Source of the DNA: Pohlia nutans
Lineage: Eukaryota; Streptophyta; Bryopsida; Bryales; Mniaceae
DNA length: 64,000 nucleotides
Assembly: GCA_022496805.1 (NCBI GenBank)
Contig: CM040101.1
Coordinates: 27,753,529 to 27,817,528 of the forward strand
Reading direction: 5' to 3'
In this document: positions 48,246 through 59,692 of the stretch, piece after piece
Position numbering within the stretch: position 1 is the first letter of the stretch
Layout: each line of letters starts with the position of its first letter
The notes under the pieces: generated by a model
What the model saw: only the letters and a program-made list of their open reading frames with translations
Told to the model about the DNA's origin: nothing
The model's database searches: none
Made by a program: the position numbers and the translations under genes

Positions 48246-48789
48246 CCCCTAAGTGATAGAAAGACAATTTTATGGTTGCTGCCCTTTTTGTACGGGCTTC
48301 CAAGATGAAAAAAGTATTTTCATAAAAGAATAAAAAAAATATTTTTAAATAGGAAATCAAGTCTACTTTCCAACCCAATTTGAATCATGTCAATCTGAAT
48401 TAAACTCCACCGAGAAGAATTTTTCAAAAACAAAGACCTCAACATTGTCCAAGTGTTATAAAATTTACTATTTCAAGAAACTAAAGATGTTCTCTCCTTT
48501 GAAAAAATTGTTTTTAAAATTTATTAAAATAGAATGTTTAGTTTTAACCAATCATACCAAATTTCAAATTCTAAAAATAAGATTTATAATTTTGGTGAAT
48601 ATTAAATGGTAAATGCTTCTAAATTCATAAAATGAGTATCTAAAACATTTTTTGAAAGTGTGACCATACAGATAATAACTAAATATTGTGCTTCTCATTT
48701 TCTGTTTTAGACCAAACTTCATCAAAGTTGCAAAAGTAACATTTTATGACACATCTAAGTTTTGTCCTTACCCCTCTGTCATTTAGGGG
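48246..48789. mobile_element. TTAA-flanked MITE, family B, copy 2
   Basis: TTAA at 48242-48245 is shared with the preceding element, and TTAA follows at 48790-48793. The ends are CCCCTAAGTGATAGA and CTGTCATTTAGGGG. The interior aligns with the nested element at 32833-33361. The two elements abut at a single TTAA, so one inserted at the edge of the other. Confidence 0.85.
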
Positions 48790-48793
48790 TTAA

Positions 48794-49619
48794 TGACAGA
48801 GGGGTACTAATACATACTACTACAGGTGGAAAGCAAGTTTGTACAAAATATAATATAACCTTGGTAGGACGACTTTTCATAATATGAAAACCTCGTTAAT
48901 ATGCTATTTTTTTTTGTTTTTCCAAAACTTTTCAGTTCAAAACTCCTTCCATAATATGCCTGGCACTCCATAATGTGACCTTGCTTTTTTCATATCATGG
49001 ATTACTTAAAGTGGTGGATCCCACCATCCTTATGTATGAAGCGGATAAACATCACTAAGATGATGAAAATCTTGGTGGACAATCAGAACAATGTTTGGAC
49101 TCTTATTTTTGTTCAAGTGTGAATAAATTGAGTCACTCATACTTTCTTTTGCTATTGATGACTCTGAATTTACTGATGAAGTTTAACCTTGAATGATTAA
49201 ATTTACAAAGCCGCAAAATATGACTTTTTTTATTTTTTGTAATTGATTAATTTCTCTTCATCCTCTCGATAATACAACACTTTGACTCTTTATTGTCTCT
49301 GTCCCACCAGGGGAGAGACTACAAAAACAATTCGTTTTCAAGGAGTTACATGGCTGAACATCATAAACAAGCTATAAAAGTAAATCTAGGGTAAATACTA
49401 AGGTAGAGACTACGCGACTAGCCTCTTTGTTTTCATAGAAACAAGAATGTGACATCTTGACAATACAACAATTTTTAGGGTTTTCCTAAGGTGTAATAAT
49501 AGAGACATTCATTAGTCTACATTGCAAACGACACATGCTCTAGCAGGAAAAAAATCAACTTCAAACAATCTTCAATGAGAATAATGTCTCAATTCGGAAA
49601 AATTAAAAGACCAGAGTAA
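48794..49619. other. Intergenic DNA
   Basis: Nothing recognised. Confidence 0.4.
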
Positions 49620-50153
49620 GGGCCGCTTTGCACCTAGAGGCCAGGCCAATTCCCCTTGAGGCCGATTGCATGAAATTTCAACCCCTTCTGGGTTAAAGGC
49701 CAGCCTCAACTATCCATTATAATAAGTTTATAACAGGGGCCAATTCTCCTATATATAAAGGCCTTGGGGTCAAAAAACCAAGTCGATTCAATAAATGTAG
49801 CAAGTTTCAACCCCTCTCTCTTTTCAAAAGAGCCGTTTAGATTTCCACATAATCCAACGGATCTAATTCGTTGAAGAAAATCATATTTTATATAAAAAGG
49901 TTTTTTTACTAAAATTTGACATTGACTCCGAGGCCAAGAATTGGCCCTCCATTTTGGATGCACCCAATTCAACAAGCTCCGACCGTGTCATACCATGCGT
50001 CTTTTAAGTAAAAAATTCATATCACCAAATCAGCCCGAGCTATAGGTATAAAGGGGTTGAGGCCGATTTCAGCCTTTTGACCAATCACAAGTGAGGATTT
50101 CAAGCCTCTTACACAACGAATTGGCCCGGCCTCTAGGTATACCTAAACTGCCC
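49620..50153. mobile_element. PIF/Harbinger-like MITE
   Basis: The left tip is GGGCCGCTTTGCACCTAGAG followed by GCCAGGCCAATTCC. The inverse of the right end is GGGCAGTTTAGGTATACCTA, then GAGGCCGGGCCAATTC, an inverted repeat of about 40 bp with small gaps. The left flank is TAA. The right flank ATT does not match it, so the target duplication is not secured. The tip resembles 40768. Confidence 0.6.
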
Positions 50154-50518
50154 ATTTGAAAAACTTTTGAAAATCAAACTGGAGCTATTTTTGGCTGACA
50201 GACAAATAAGACTTATGAATCAAAATGGAAAAAGAAGTAAAAAACTCAAATAAAATGAAAATTTTGAAAGTAGAAAGATAATAATACCGCACGTGTGACA
50301 TGTTGTAAGTGGTGTTGTAACACAAAAAAATCATGCATTGCATCTTAGAAGTACCAACTCCATTCACTTGCAAAAACCCTTGACTGGATAACATGTGGTC
50401 AAATTTAGGTTCATTGGGGATTACAAGTGGTCAATTTTAGGTTCTTTGAGTGGAGGTTGTTGAGGGCACCTCCATAACCACGATAGGAGGTGGGCAATTA
50501 TGGGTCATTCCACCTTAA

Positions 50519-50754
50519 CCCTTAAAGGACATATGCTTTCCTGATTCCACACCCAAAATCTCTTAAAAACTCCATTAAAAGCATGATTCTCTTTCTAATT
50601 TACTTTGGTTCTATTCTAAAGAAATATAGATCCCTCAAAGATGCTCGGTTTGACATTTAAAAAACCCCATTTGATGCAACAGAGAGTAGAAGTTATGAGC
50701 AATATTCTTCCAAAATACTATCCAACCCATGGGGCTTGCTAAGTCGTTTGAAGG
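50519..50754. mobile_element. TTAA-flanked MITE, family F, copy 2
   Basis: TTAA lies at 50515-50518 and 50755-50758. The ends are CCCTTAAAGGACAT and AGTCGTTTGAAGG. Length and interior match 32024-32258. Confidence 0.85.
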
Positions 50755-51067
50755 TTAAAATCCTCTTCTACAAATCCTACACACTATGTTAAACTCACTA
50801 CATCATTCAGTTTTGGCTTCAGCCGGATCAGCACAAGTACCAACCTGTTTGTGAAGACTCACTCTAAAGTCCGATGAGAAGCACTTCACACTTTTGGGCT
50901 GCTGCTGCTGGCTTCATATCTGACGGGGAAACGTGCTAAGGTAGGGACCCCCATAATCGCCACAGGCCACCCTAAAATCGTATCACAATAGGCACATCTT
51001 CATTATAAGGATGTAAATATCTGTCAAGCACTGAAAGAATTCGGTTAGTGCATTTCGAGGGCGTTAA

Positions 51068-51683
51068 CCCTTTAGTGCCTAGGGTGGTTCTGGAGAAACC
51101 ATAGTTTTTTGGGTGATATTTTTTTTAAACTTTCTCTCTTGAAATTAGGAATGCTATCAATAGTATTCAACCGTATCAATATAAGCATAGCTCAATGAAA
51201 CAAGTTTTGGTTAAATCTTGGTCAGATCAGACCGTTGGATTGAAAGATTATAGTATGTCTTTGAACCGTATAATGCACACTCCAAAATGAGATTTTGAGG
51301 GGTGTGTGACTTCAAAGTTAAATAGAATTTTGGTTAAATTTTCAAAAATGAAAGTGAAGCAGTTCAACAATGACCTATGTCAACACCTCTCCATTGCAAT
51401 CTTTCATGTCAAGAACTGACTCACACATAATTATTGTGAATTTTATAAGTGAGAGTGACTTATCTATGTACGGTTTAAGACAAAATTTATACATTAATAA
51501 GAAAGGATTTGGTACATTGATCAAGATCGGAATACATACATTGATGGAACATGAACAAGAGAACACAATCCAAAAATAAATACAAGATAACAAACTTTCA
51601 AATACAAGAAATACCACATAGTACATGTGTTGTATTTTTCGATGATCTAGTGACCACATACTGGTTACCTAGGCACTAAAGGG
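51068..51683. mobile_element. TTAA-flanked MITE with 16-bp perfect TIR, family G
   Basis: TTAA lies at 51064-51067 and 51684-51687. The left end CCCTTTAGTGCCTAGG is exactly the inverse of the right end CCTAGGCACTAAAGGG. It is 616 bp long and non-coding. It is the best-preserved member of the TTAA class in the window and so probably the youngest. Confidence 0.92.
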
Positions 51684-52023
51684 TTAATAACGCAGAAAAT
51701 CTCGCCCGCGTGAGATTTACAGGTTTCGCATTGTTTACAGGTTACGCACCGAAAACACCCTCTTTCTTTCTGTGCTTGACCCTTTACGTTCAAGTGTTGG
51801 TTTTGGATCGTCTACCAATACAATTTTGAGCTTTCATACCTTTGCACACGGTATCTAAATAACACATTCCTTGGTACATTGGAACCCTCCTTCACTTGCT
51901 AACAAGATATTGAACAATAATAAATTGACCAATCTCACAAAAAAAATAAAATAATAATAATAATAATAATAATAAGAGGAACTATGCTCAGCACCAGAAG
52001 TGGAGGTTTTGGGTGTCCCTACC

Positions 52024-55000
52024 TTACACTACTTTGGTGATGCCACCCCTCGAGATAAGCGCAGCTGCAGCTGTGGAAGCAGTTGGAACAATACCTGCAG
52101 GTACTCCCGGCTTTGAAAGATGCACAAGCCTTCATGCCACAAACAGAATCACCAAACATAAGAATTACTGAGTGCTGCATTAGAGCTATCCTCAAAGTTC
52201 AACATTACAACTCAGATTCATAGGCTTAACGACTCCTATTCATGGCATTATTATTCATTAGATTACCCCTCCTGTTTTGCCGAAACAAGGTCAGCACCCC
52301 TGCCACTTTAAATGACTTTCAGGATAACCCTAGTATTGTTTTGAACAAGATATGAGAGTATTGAATCAGTGAATTGATCTTCCAAATATCAGAATTACTG
52401 AGTACTGCATTAGAGCTATCCTTAAAGTTCAACACTACTTGTAGCTCAATCGGATAGAGCACCAAACTACGGATTTGGGGGTTGAGAGTTCGAATCTTTC
52501 CAAGCATGGGCCTATCCATCAAATTTTACTAAGAGAATACATCTGATAAGTGTAAAGGCCTTCTTATTTTTTTCTTATTGTTTTGTTTTGTTGAAGCTGG
52601 CGGAAATAGCTTAATGGTAGAGTATAGCCTTGCCAAGGCTGAGGTTGAGGGTTCAAGTCCCTTTTTCCGCTTGGGTTTTTCTTTCCTCAGTTTTATTCTC
52701 CAAAAATCTATGAAAAATCTTTTTTTTTTTGGTTAAATCTATTTTTGGTACCAGAAGAGAGTAGCCAACAAAAGCAGGCCTCTATTTCTATGCGCGAAGC
52801 GAATAGAAATCATTTGTCATGATTCAACTACTACTACTACTACTACTACTCAGATTCATAGGCTTGACAACTCCTATTCATGGCATTTTTATTCGTTAGA
52901 GTACCCCCCCTGTTTTGCCGAAACAAGGTCAGCACCCCGGCCTTTCACTTTAAATGACTTTCAGGAGAACCCGAGTATTGTTTTGAACAAGAGATGAGAG
53001 AGTATGGGAAAACAGGACTTACGGAGCCAAGTGCTCAGCCAAAGCGGAAATGGCATTCACGACATCGGAGTAGTTGTCAGGAGATGCGGGAGCTGTGAGC
53101 TGCACCATGTGCAAGCCGGGTGTGACAGGCTGAGCGTCATCTACTGCATGAGTCTTGGGCAATCTGTGCACAGCCGTCACAGCTATGGTGATGGTCACCG
53201 CAATGGGCAGTGTCCTTTGCATCTGAAACGAGAACCCGGTTCGAAGCATTTCGTAGTCCAGCTTGTAGCCAAGTGCATACATGAAGCGAAGTGAATTGTT
53301 ACTGATGGCCGCTTCTAGCACAGGACGCACCAACGCAGGCAGCTGCTCTGCTCCAGCTCCTCTCATTGCCCCACCTACGTGACGCACTGACCTGCCTTGT
53401 GTTGTTCAGTGAACTTACCATCCTCTACACTATACCATACGTAAGGTAACAATACACCAGAAACTATTCTGAGGAACCTTCTTACAGTTGCAATCAATTT
53501 TTAAATCCAGCTTTCTATGCATATTGTTATTCTCTCCTGTGCACCGTTTCACATTGAACTTGTGTAAATCTCTACCATTAGGAGAACTTTTCAGCCTACT
53601 GATATCAGACAGACTATTCAGAGGATGATGTGGTCCCTGTTCAGCTCCTGTAGATCATGGAAACTGCTAAAACTGCAAACCGACTGACTAGGTTTTGGAT
53701 AGGGTAGTGGGAATTTGACCAAAAGTGAATGAGGGCGACATACCAGACAGGTTCGGGCTGGGATAATGAGCAGCATAGGTGGACTTCAGACGCCACCGCA
53801 CCTGGAAAAAGACGGTGCTATTCAGGCCCTGCATTATTCTTATAAGCTTTCATGCCCATATCACTGAAACCAAAGTTACACAAGAGGTGAACTCTTTGAT
53901 TCGCACCTAAATTGGGTCCGGTCTTCAAACAAATCTCGTGTACTTTGATTGTTTCTCGGAGCCCTCCACAGAGCCCCTGCAATAAAACCTCCAGCGCATC
54001 CACGTGCTGGTGGAGGGAGGAGCGACGAACACGCAAATCAGAACAACCGATCAATACAACAAGTCAGTCAAGGAGCTAGCAAATCAAAAGTAGTCAGGTG
54101 TCAGACGAGACATTACCACTGCTCAATAGCACAAGTGTGTATGTACTACTCCCACAGTACTAGTTAGTGAGTGAGTGAATGTCAGCTGCAATATCATATT
54201 GCTGCATAAGCACCTCCACCACAGAAAACTCCATTCGTACTGATCTCGAGCCAGGATTTGCAACAACAGAACTCTGTGACTCGAGCACAATCGCTGAAGC
54301 TGTGTGGTGTAGGTGCAGATGCAGGAACATCACATGACAGCGATCAAGAGGAAGACAGACAAGTGTACAGCAATTTTTAAGAAAAAAGGAAAGTACGCCA
54401 CTATGGACTAAAAATACATATACATATATTTGTATTATAGATACTTATTGAGCGTCAAAGATATAGCTTCAATGCCACGGTTCCGCATCTACACCCGCAC
54501 CATCGTGTCTACCTGATCGCCAACCTGATACTAAGGACTAGAAGTTGAATTATCAGAGCATTCAACTTCATGACACTTTGGAGCAGGTGCAGATGCAGAT
54601 ACATGGCATTGAAGCAGTTAAGTGTGGATGACGTCTAAAGACCCCAAAAACTGTGGTGTGCCCATCTCTGAAGATGTCACCAACAAATAACAAAAGCATA
54701 CCAAGAACAAAAGGAAAAATGGAGGAAAAGAGCCCTCGAAGAAGAAGAGGAAAACGGGGATAAAAAAAAAAAAAGCTGCTAATACATAACTCTACTATGA
54801 AACTCCCCATACACAGTAAGGTGATGAATTAGAGTCCCCTGCTGCACAGTGAATTCAGAAGGAGCAGCGATTCACAATTTGCACGGATCCCGTTCGAATT
54901 TCGGAGTGGCAAAAAAATAAAAAATAAAACTGGTTGAATGTTCTCCAAGGAAATAAATGGTATCTTTCTCACTCTGAGAAAATGAAGCATACACTCAAAC

Positions 55001-55526
55001 CTCTTTATTAGGACGTTCTGGAAATTGAAATTCTAGAATATCACACATTCAACGTGGGACCCCATCAAAGAGGGTTGAGTGTACACGAATCACGTAATTG
55101 GCTGCTACACATTGACTTCGTTCCGACCCGGGTTCATTTTGAAAACTGAGAAGGTACACGGGAGACAGACTAACAGAAAGAAGAGTCAGGAAGAGCAAGC
55201 GGAAATTGACCGATCACACAATGTGAGACAGGGGAGGCCAGCGAGCGAGCGAGCAAGCGCAAGTACAAGAAGGTGTAAGAATGGAAGAAAGTGCAAGCAA
55301 AGGGTGGTATATAAGCAGGGCATGTGCATGGGCTGGCCCACAAAACAGCGAGGACGAAATTGCTACCGAGTGCAATGCATCCACTTTGCCACATCCATCA
55401 ATGCAAGTGTCGCAACTGAATGACTGATGGAACACAAAACAGCAGAAGGAGTCGGAGATGGAGGTGACAAACAAAACCTTGAACACCGACCTTGGCTTCT
55501 AAGATGCCTTGCACCACGCACTCCAT
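52024..55526 (-). CDS. MED18: Mediator complex subunit 18 (head module), 5 exons
   Basis: MED18 is a head-module subunit of Mediator, linking transcription factors to RNA polymerase II in the nucleus. Exons: 55526-55491 (MECVVQGILEAK), 54006-53907 (HVDALEVLLQGLCGGLRE and on to LKTGPNL), 53801-53744 (GAVASEVHLCCSLSQPEPVW), 53391-53023, 52129-52024. All junctions are GT-AG and in phase, giving 222 residues, close to the roughly 219 of the Arabidopsis protein. Conserved blocks include VRHVGGAMRGAGAEQLPALV, YALGYKLDYEMLRTGFSFQ, HAVDDAQPVTPGLHMVQLTA and the C-terminal LVHLSKPGVPAGIVPTA. Exon 4 must end at TCC|GTAAGT. Reading on would stop four bases later and lose the conserved tail. Intron 1 is about 1.5 kb. 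The last intron (52130-53022) contains a local duplication and a mitochondrial insertion. Nothing suggests that the gene is inactive. Confidence 0.96.
52435..52508 (+). tRNA. Mitochondrial-type tRNA-Arg(ACG), 5' end replaced (remnant)
   Basis: The D arm GCTC-GAGC, an anticodon stem CCAAA/TTTGG with loop CTACGGA (anticodon ACG at 52469-52471) and a T arm GAGAG-TTCGAAT-CTTTC are intact. The acceptor stem has two mismatches, both in the first three bases, exactly where the host intron sequence ACACTAC is shared with the uninterrupted copy. The mitochondrial insert therefore starts inside the acceptor stem. It is probably non-functional. Confidence 0.7.
52600..52671 (+). tRNA. trnG-GCC: Mitochondrial-type tRNA-Gly(GCC) in a MED18 intron
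   Basis: GCGGAAATAGCTTAATGGTA starts the molecule. The anticodon stem-loop is AGCCTTGCCAAGGCT with GCC. The T arm is GAGGG-TTCAAGT-CCCTT, and the acceptor stem GCGGAAA/TTTCCGC is fully paired with discriminator T. The sequence agrees closely with plant mitochondrial trnG-GCC. It is complete, but it lies in an intron on the opposite strand to MED18 and was almost certainly imported with mitochondrial DNA. Confidence 0.85.
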
Positions 55527-56711
55527 CGCCTCCAACCAACACCAGTCACGATGCCGTGTGGGTAGCCAGCGCCGCAATCCGCTGTAATCGACTGCCTGCT
55601 ACTCCCCAGCTTCGTAAAAATCAACCAGAACTACTAATCTTGCACAAAACGAGGGCGGGCGAGGGAGGGCGAAGGCCGTCCATCTTGGGTGCCGCCGACG
55701 CGCGGCCGCGGTGGAGCGGCGGCTGCGACCACGACCATGTGGAGTGGAGGAGCGGGTTGACACGTGGAATTGGCGGGGAATTTTCGTGATGCCATCACAT
55801 GCCCGAGCACATGTTCCGGTATTGAGATTCGGGTGGCCACGTGGCATGGTGCTGCACAGTGGACAAGATTGATTCAGGGGGTAAGTAGCAGTCGGTCAAG
55901 GCTATTAAAATGGTGGGATGTGTGTACCCCAAAAATAAGGAAATAAAATTCTTGTCATTGTGGACGGTGTCGTTGCATAATAGAGCAGTGCAATGGAGCA
56001 CCCTTTTGAAAACTGGATCGACACAGAATCTTCACTTAGATCCACTTTTCTAAGTAATACAGGAACGTCATTTGTATTCCATGAATTTTGGGACTACCGT
56101 ATCATTGCCACGTAAACCAAGTTTTTTAATTGTAACTAGATTGTGGTCCCATTGCAAAAGGGTGTTGGCTCCCATTGCTCTATCATACTATGCGGTTGAA
56201 TATAACATTCTTGAGGAGGTTTTCTTTTGCATGAGGGATTTGAGGACATTGGTTTCCACCGACCTATTTAGCATCATGAATTTAATGTGATTTTGAAATT
56301 TTGAAACCGCCTTCATTATTAAATGGTTTGAAATGAACACAGGTAACATGACTCTTGAATTTCTATAAGACCATGATTATATTTTTTTTCCCTCAAAAAC
56401 CACTCATAATTGTCATTTTTAGTGCAATGACAAAAATAAATAAATAAAATAAAAAATCGTTTAAAAACTATTTTCTTTTGTTTTCAATCTTGAAATCTTA
56501 TATTTGACTACTGGATGAGTATTTAGAAGAAAAAAATAAATGTGAAATTGGCTTTTTAGAGGAAAAAAAATTGCATTTGCCCAAAAAATACATTTGACTT
56601 TGAACCCCTCATTACATTATTAAACCCTAGACTTTCAACCCCTTCTATAGTTTCCAAGATTCTCTCCGATGCTATTGGATACTATTGGATGCTCTTTTCT
56701 TCACATTTTAA
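55527..56711. other. MED18 upstream region and intergenic DNA
   Basis: 55560-55860 is GC-rich, with CpG-rich stretches such as GACGCGCGGCCGCG, consistent with the MED18 promoter and 5' UTR. Open frames on both strands here have no homology. Beyond about 55900 the DNA is AT-rich and nothing is recognised. Confidence 0.5.
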
Positions 56712-57034
56712 ACCCTAAATTGTCCCGGCGTCCATATTTTGAACTTCTTTTGAGTTACTTTCACTTCAAAGAGCTGTAACTTTTGCATACACTGTTCGAT
56801 TACAATGAAATTTTGGAAACACCCCCCACACCCCCACATCCTTTTTAAATACTAAAACATTATGATCTTGCAATCTATGTGGCCAAATGATTCCAAATTT
56901 GATCCACATCATCTACAACATGTATACTACAAGATTATAAGGTTGAGATTTCTATACCTCACTTACATTTAGACCTATAACACATCAAAAGCAATGATTT
57001 TTTTAAGCCCAAAAAAGCTAGAGACACTTAGGAG
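56712..57034. mobile_element. TTAA-flanked MITE, family H
   Basis: TTAA lies at 56708-56711 and 57035-57038. The ends are ACCCTAAATTGTCCC and GACACTTAGGAG. The TIR is weaker than in the other elements. Confidence 0.65.
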
Positions 57035-57038
57035 TTAA

Positions 57039-58139
57039 GTATGTTTTCCTTGTTTAATTATTACTAAATTCCCTCATACAATGCCAAATGTCCTTTCTCA
57101 CCATAGTTTCAAAAAAGTTATTGTATTTGTAAAATTCAATCCAAGTAGTAGAGAGTTTGTGCAAAAACAATTGTACTCAAATTGTAAAGAGGTGCTTAAA
57201 ATTGAATGAGTATTTATAAGGTGGTTACCTCATAAATATAACTATGGTTTTAGTCACTCTATGAATTAAATTTGAAAAGTTCATAATTTCTTCATATAAT
57301 ATCCAAATGCTACATTTTAAGTGCATTGAAATGTTTTTGAAAATATTGATCAACATGTTTCTTTAAATAGAAAAAAGAATAGTAAGTATACTAAGTAGCT
57401 GAAGGTCATGAGAAGTTCTACCTATTCCATTCCAATGTGGTTTCATATAAATCACACTTTTTCAATGAATTAAAAAAATAATTCAAAGGATGAACAAGAC
57501 ATATATGTCCTCTTAGGCAGTTACAAATTAATTACCCACGCTTTCTTAAGATTTTAAATTTATTACATTAACTTGGATGATTGAAATTCTTTAAAATGTT
57601 GGAATAAGGTTCTTCTACTAGAGTGTAAGGTAGAGGGACCTAATTCCAATCCTTTGAGAAATTTTATCATGAAGATCAATGTAATAAATTTAATTTTATA
57701 AGCTGCGTAGGAAGCTAAAAATAATTGGCTTTCAAAACAAAAAATAAAAATAAAAATAAAAATTCATCATATACATATAGTTTTAAAAACATAGAAACAA
57801 CAAACTTGAGTTGATACCTATTATTGATCTTCTCAATCAACCTTGTGGGTTGCCTAAACATGAACCAAATCAAGAGCACGATTGATCAATGTACATTGTC
57901 AAGGTTGGCATATCATACCAAATAATTATTACCTTTTGGAAAATTCTTTTTCAAGAAACTGAATGCCAAGTTTTGAGAACATTTTTGAAGATTCTCTTTT
58001 TCACCATACAAAATAATATTTTTTTTGATTTTTTGATTTTTCTAAAGATTTGGGCTTCTCTTCTTGTAATTATTCTCTTACAAATCTTGACAACCAACTA
58101 CGGTATATGAATTTGGAGCTGGAATGGGGCCTGACATAA
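57039..58139. other. AT-rich intergenic DNA
   Basis: Nothing recognised. Confidence 0.4.
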
Positions 58140-58366
58140 GGTTCTTGAGCCCTTGCCATGGTTCACCCTTGTGCTTTCACTGTATAAAAGATAAAAATTT
58201 AGAACACGTGATTCTTAAGGTGGGGCTACTATGGACTTACAACTCTCTGCCATCATTCTTTAACTAAAGTATTACGTTGCATCATGTCAATATTTTAGAA
58301 TCCGCTACAGTGATTCTCATGCAACGATTCTTATTCCTAGGTACAACTTACAAGGGCTAAAGAACC
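58140..58366 (+). mobile_element. About 227-bp MITE, first of an inverted pair
   Basis: The tips are GGTTCTTGAGCCCTT and AAGGGCTAAAGAACC. The interior includes GTGATTCTTAAGG, CTACAGTGATTC and GCAACGATTCTTATTCCTA. It matches 59078-59302 in reverse orientation over nearly its whole length. Confidence 0.75.
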
Positions 58367-59077
58367 TTATGGAAACGGATGGTTGGAAGGGAACAAAATT
58401 GGGGTTGGGAACGGAATAAAGTCCTCTGTAGCATAACTTAGTCATGGCTTGGACCGCGAGCTCTAACAGAGAGCAAACTGGTGACAAAGTCAAAGAACTA
58501 AGTAAATGCTGGAACATGGCCCCCATTCTGGAGTGTCTCCCAGACCGGTTCAAGTCTTCAAGGTGGAGCTAACATGACACTGCTCATGGTGCTGAAGAAT
58601 AAGTGAATAAGAGCATGTCCAGCAGTTGCTCATTGTGCACCAAGTTCACATGCAAGATGGTGTGCAAGCATTGAAAACTTCCCCAACAACAACCACCAAG
58701 TGTGAATGGAATAGAGTGCATCAACCAATTACATACCACTGCTTGTGTCATTACATGGGACAATCATAATGGCGAAGAATAAATTTACTAAATTTAACTT
58801 CATAAAGTGTGAGCATGGTCTTGTCAAAGAATAGGACAAAATGCTTGATGTGAGAACCACCCTATGTTATATTGACAATATTTGGTGTGCAAATATCAAA
58901 CTCCACACCATAAGAGGTACTTTGTCATCCAAAAATTGGGTTTGGTGAGTAGAAAATGACTGCTGCTAAGCCTGCTCTAACACTCCAACCCTCACTAGAA
59001 AAGGAACAACTAAATTGGTGGAGCCACTGGTTTTTTTATTGGCAAATTTTAGTGGAAATCTTACCTCATCATAAATT

Positions 59078-59302
59078 GGTTTATTAGCCCTCCTAAGTTG
59101 CATGTAGGAATAAGAATCGTTGCACGGGAATCGCTATAGCAGATTCTAGAATATTGAACATGCTATGTAATTCTTTACCTAAAAAATGATGGTGGAAAGT
59201 TGGAAGTCCACTGTAGCCCCGCCTCAAGAATCACATGTTTTGAATTTTTTATTTTTCGTGCAGTGAGAGTAAAAGGGTGAACTGTTCTAAGGGCTAAAGA
59301 AC
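59078..59302 (-). mobile_element. About 225-bp MITE, second of an inverted pair
   Basis: The tips are GGTTTATTAGCCCT and AGGGCTAAAGAAC. The interior TAGGAATAAGAATCGTTGCA is the inverse of the first copy. Together the pair could fold into a hairpin with arms of about 225 bp and a 0.7 kb loop. Confidence 0.75.
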
Positions 59303-59567
59303 ATTGTGATTTTGGTACTCGCTACCAATAATACCTTAGGAAAAAAAAATACAAAAAATGGGATGACATTGCCAAAAATTTCTCAGCAAAATACATGATT
59401 TGCCAAATTAAACATTAGTCTAGAGAAAGCCTGAACCCTCAACCAAACCTCTAGAGGATGGGCACAAGGGGGTCTCACAAATTTTATTTTCTATACTACA
59501 TGGCTTTTTTCCCTCTCTCCGCCCAGGGGAGGTTGGATGTACTTGTCCTAAACCTATTGATATTTTA

Positions 59568-59692
59568 GGATAATATCGTTCTAACCACCTAGTGCCCCTT
59601 GTGGTTGGATGTTACTTCACAAAATTCTAGAATAATATCGTTCTAACCAGGCACATAGTGCCACTTGTGGTTGGATGCTACTGTCGTTCATA
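59568..59692. repeat. Two-copy tandem repeat of about 62 bp
   Basis: AATATCGTTCTAACCA begins each unit, followed by TAGTGCC-CTTGTGGTTGGATG. Confidence 0.75.

Larger units (their letters stand above)
52161..53003. repeat. Duplicated intron segment, second copy split by a mitochondrial insert
   Basis: Copy 1 (about 52161-52355) carries AGAATTACTGAGT, TTAGAGCTATCCT, CAGATTCATAGGCTT, CCTGTTTTGCCGAAACAAGG and GACTTTCAGGA in one run. In copy 2 the first two blocks are at 52391-52437 and the rest at 52851-53003, with about 400 bp of foreign DNA between. An ACTACTACT run of about 24 bp sits at the right junction (about 52827-52850). Confidence 0.85.

Noticed and set aside
52600..52671. tRNA-Gly(GCC) as a working nuclear tRNA gene
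   Set aside because: Its sequence is of mitochondrial type, it sits in an inserted fragment, and it is accompanied by a truncated tRNA-Arg. It is annotated as an imported copy.
53019..53021. TAA at 53019-53021 as the MED18 stop codon
   Set aside because: It lies in a perfect GTAAGT donor, and the next exon at 52129 supplies the conserved C-terminus in phase.
55079..55847. Several open frames around MED18 exon 1
   Set aside because: They are shadows of a GC-rich promoter and intron. The only coding piece supported by homology and splicing is 55491-55526.
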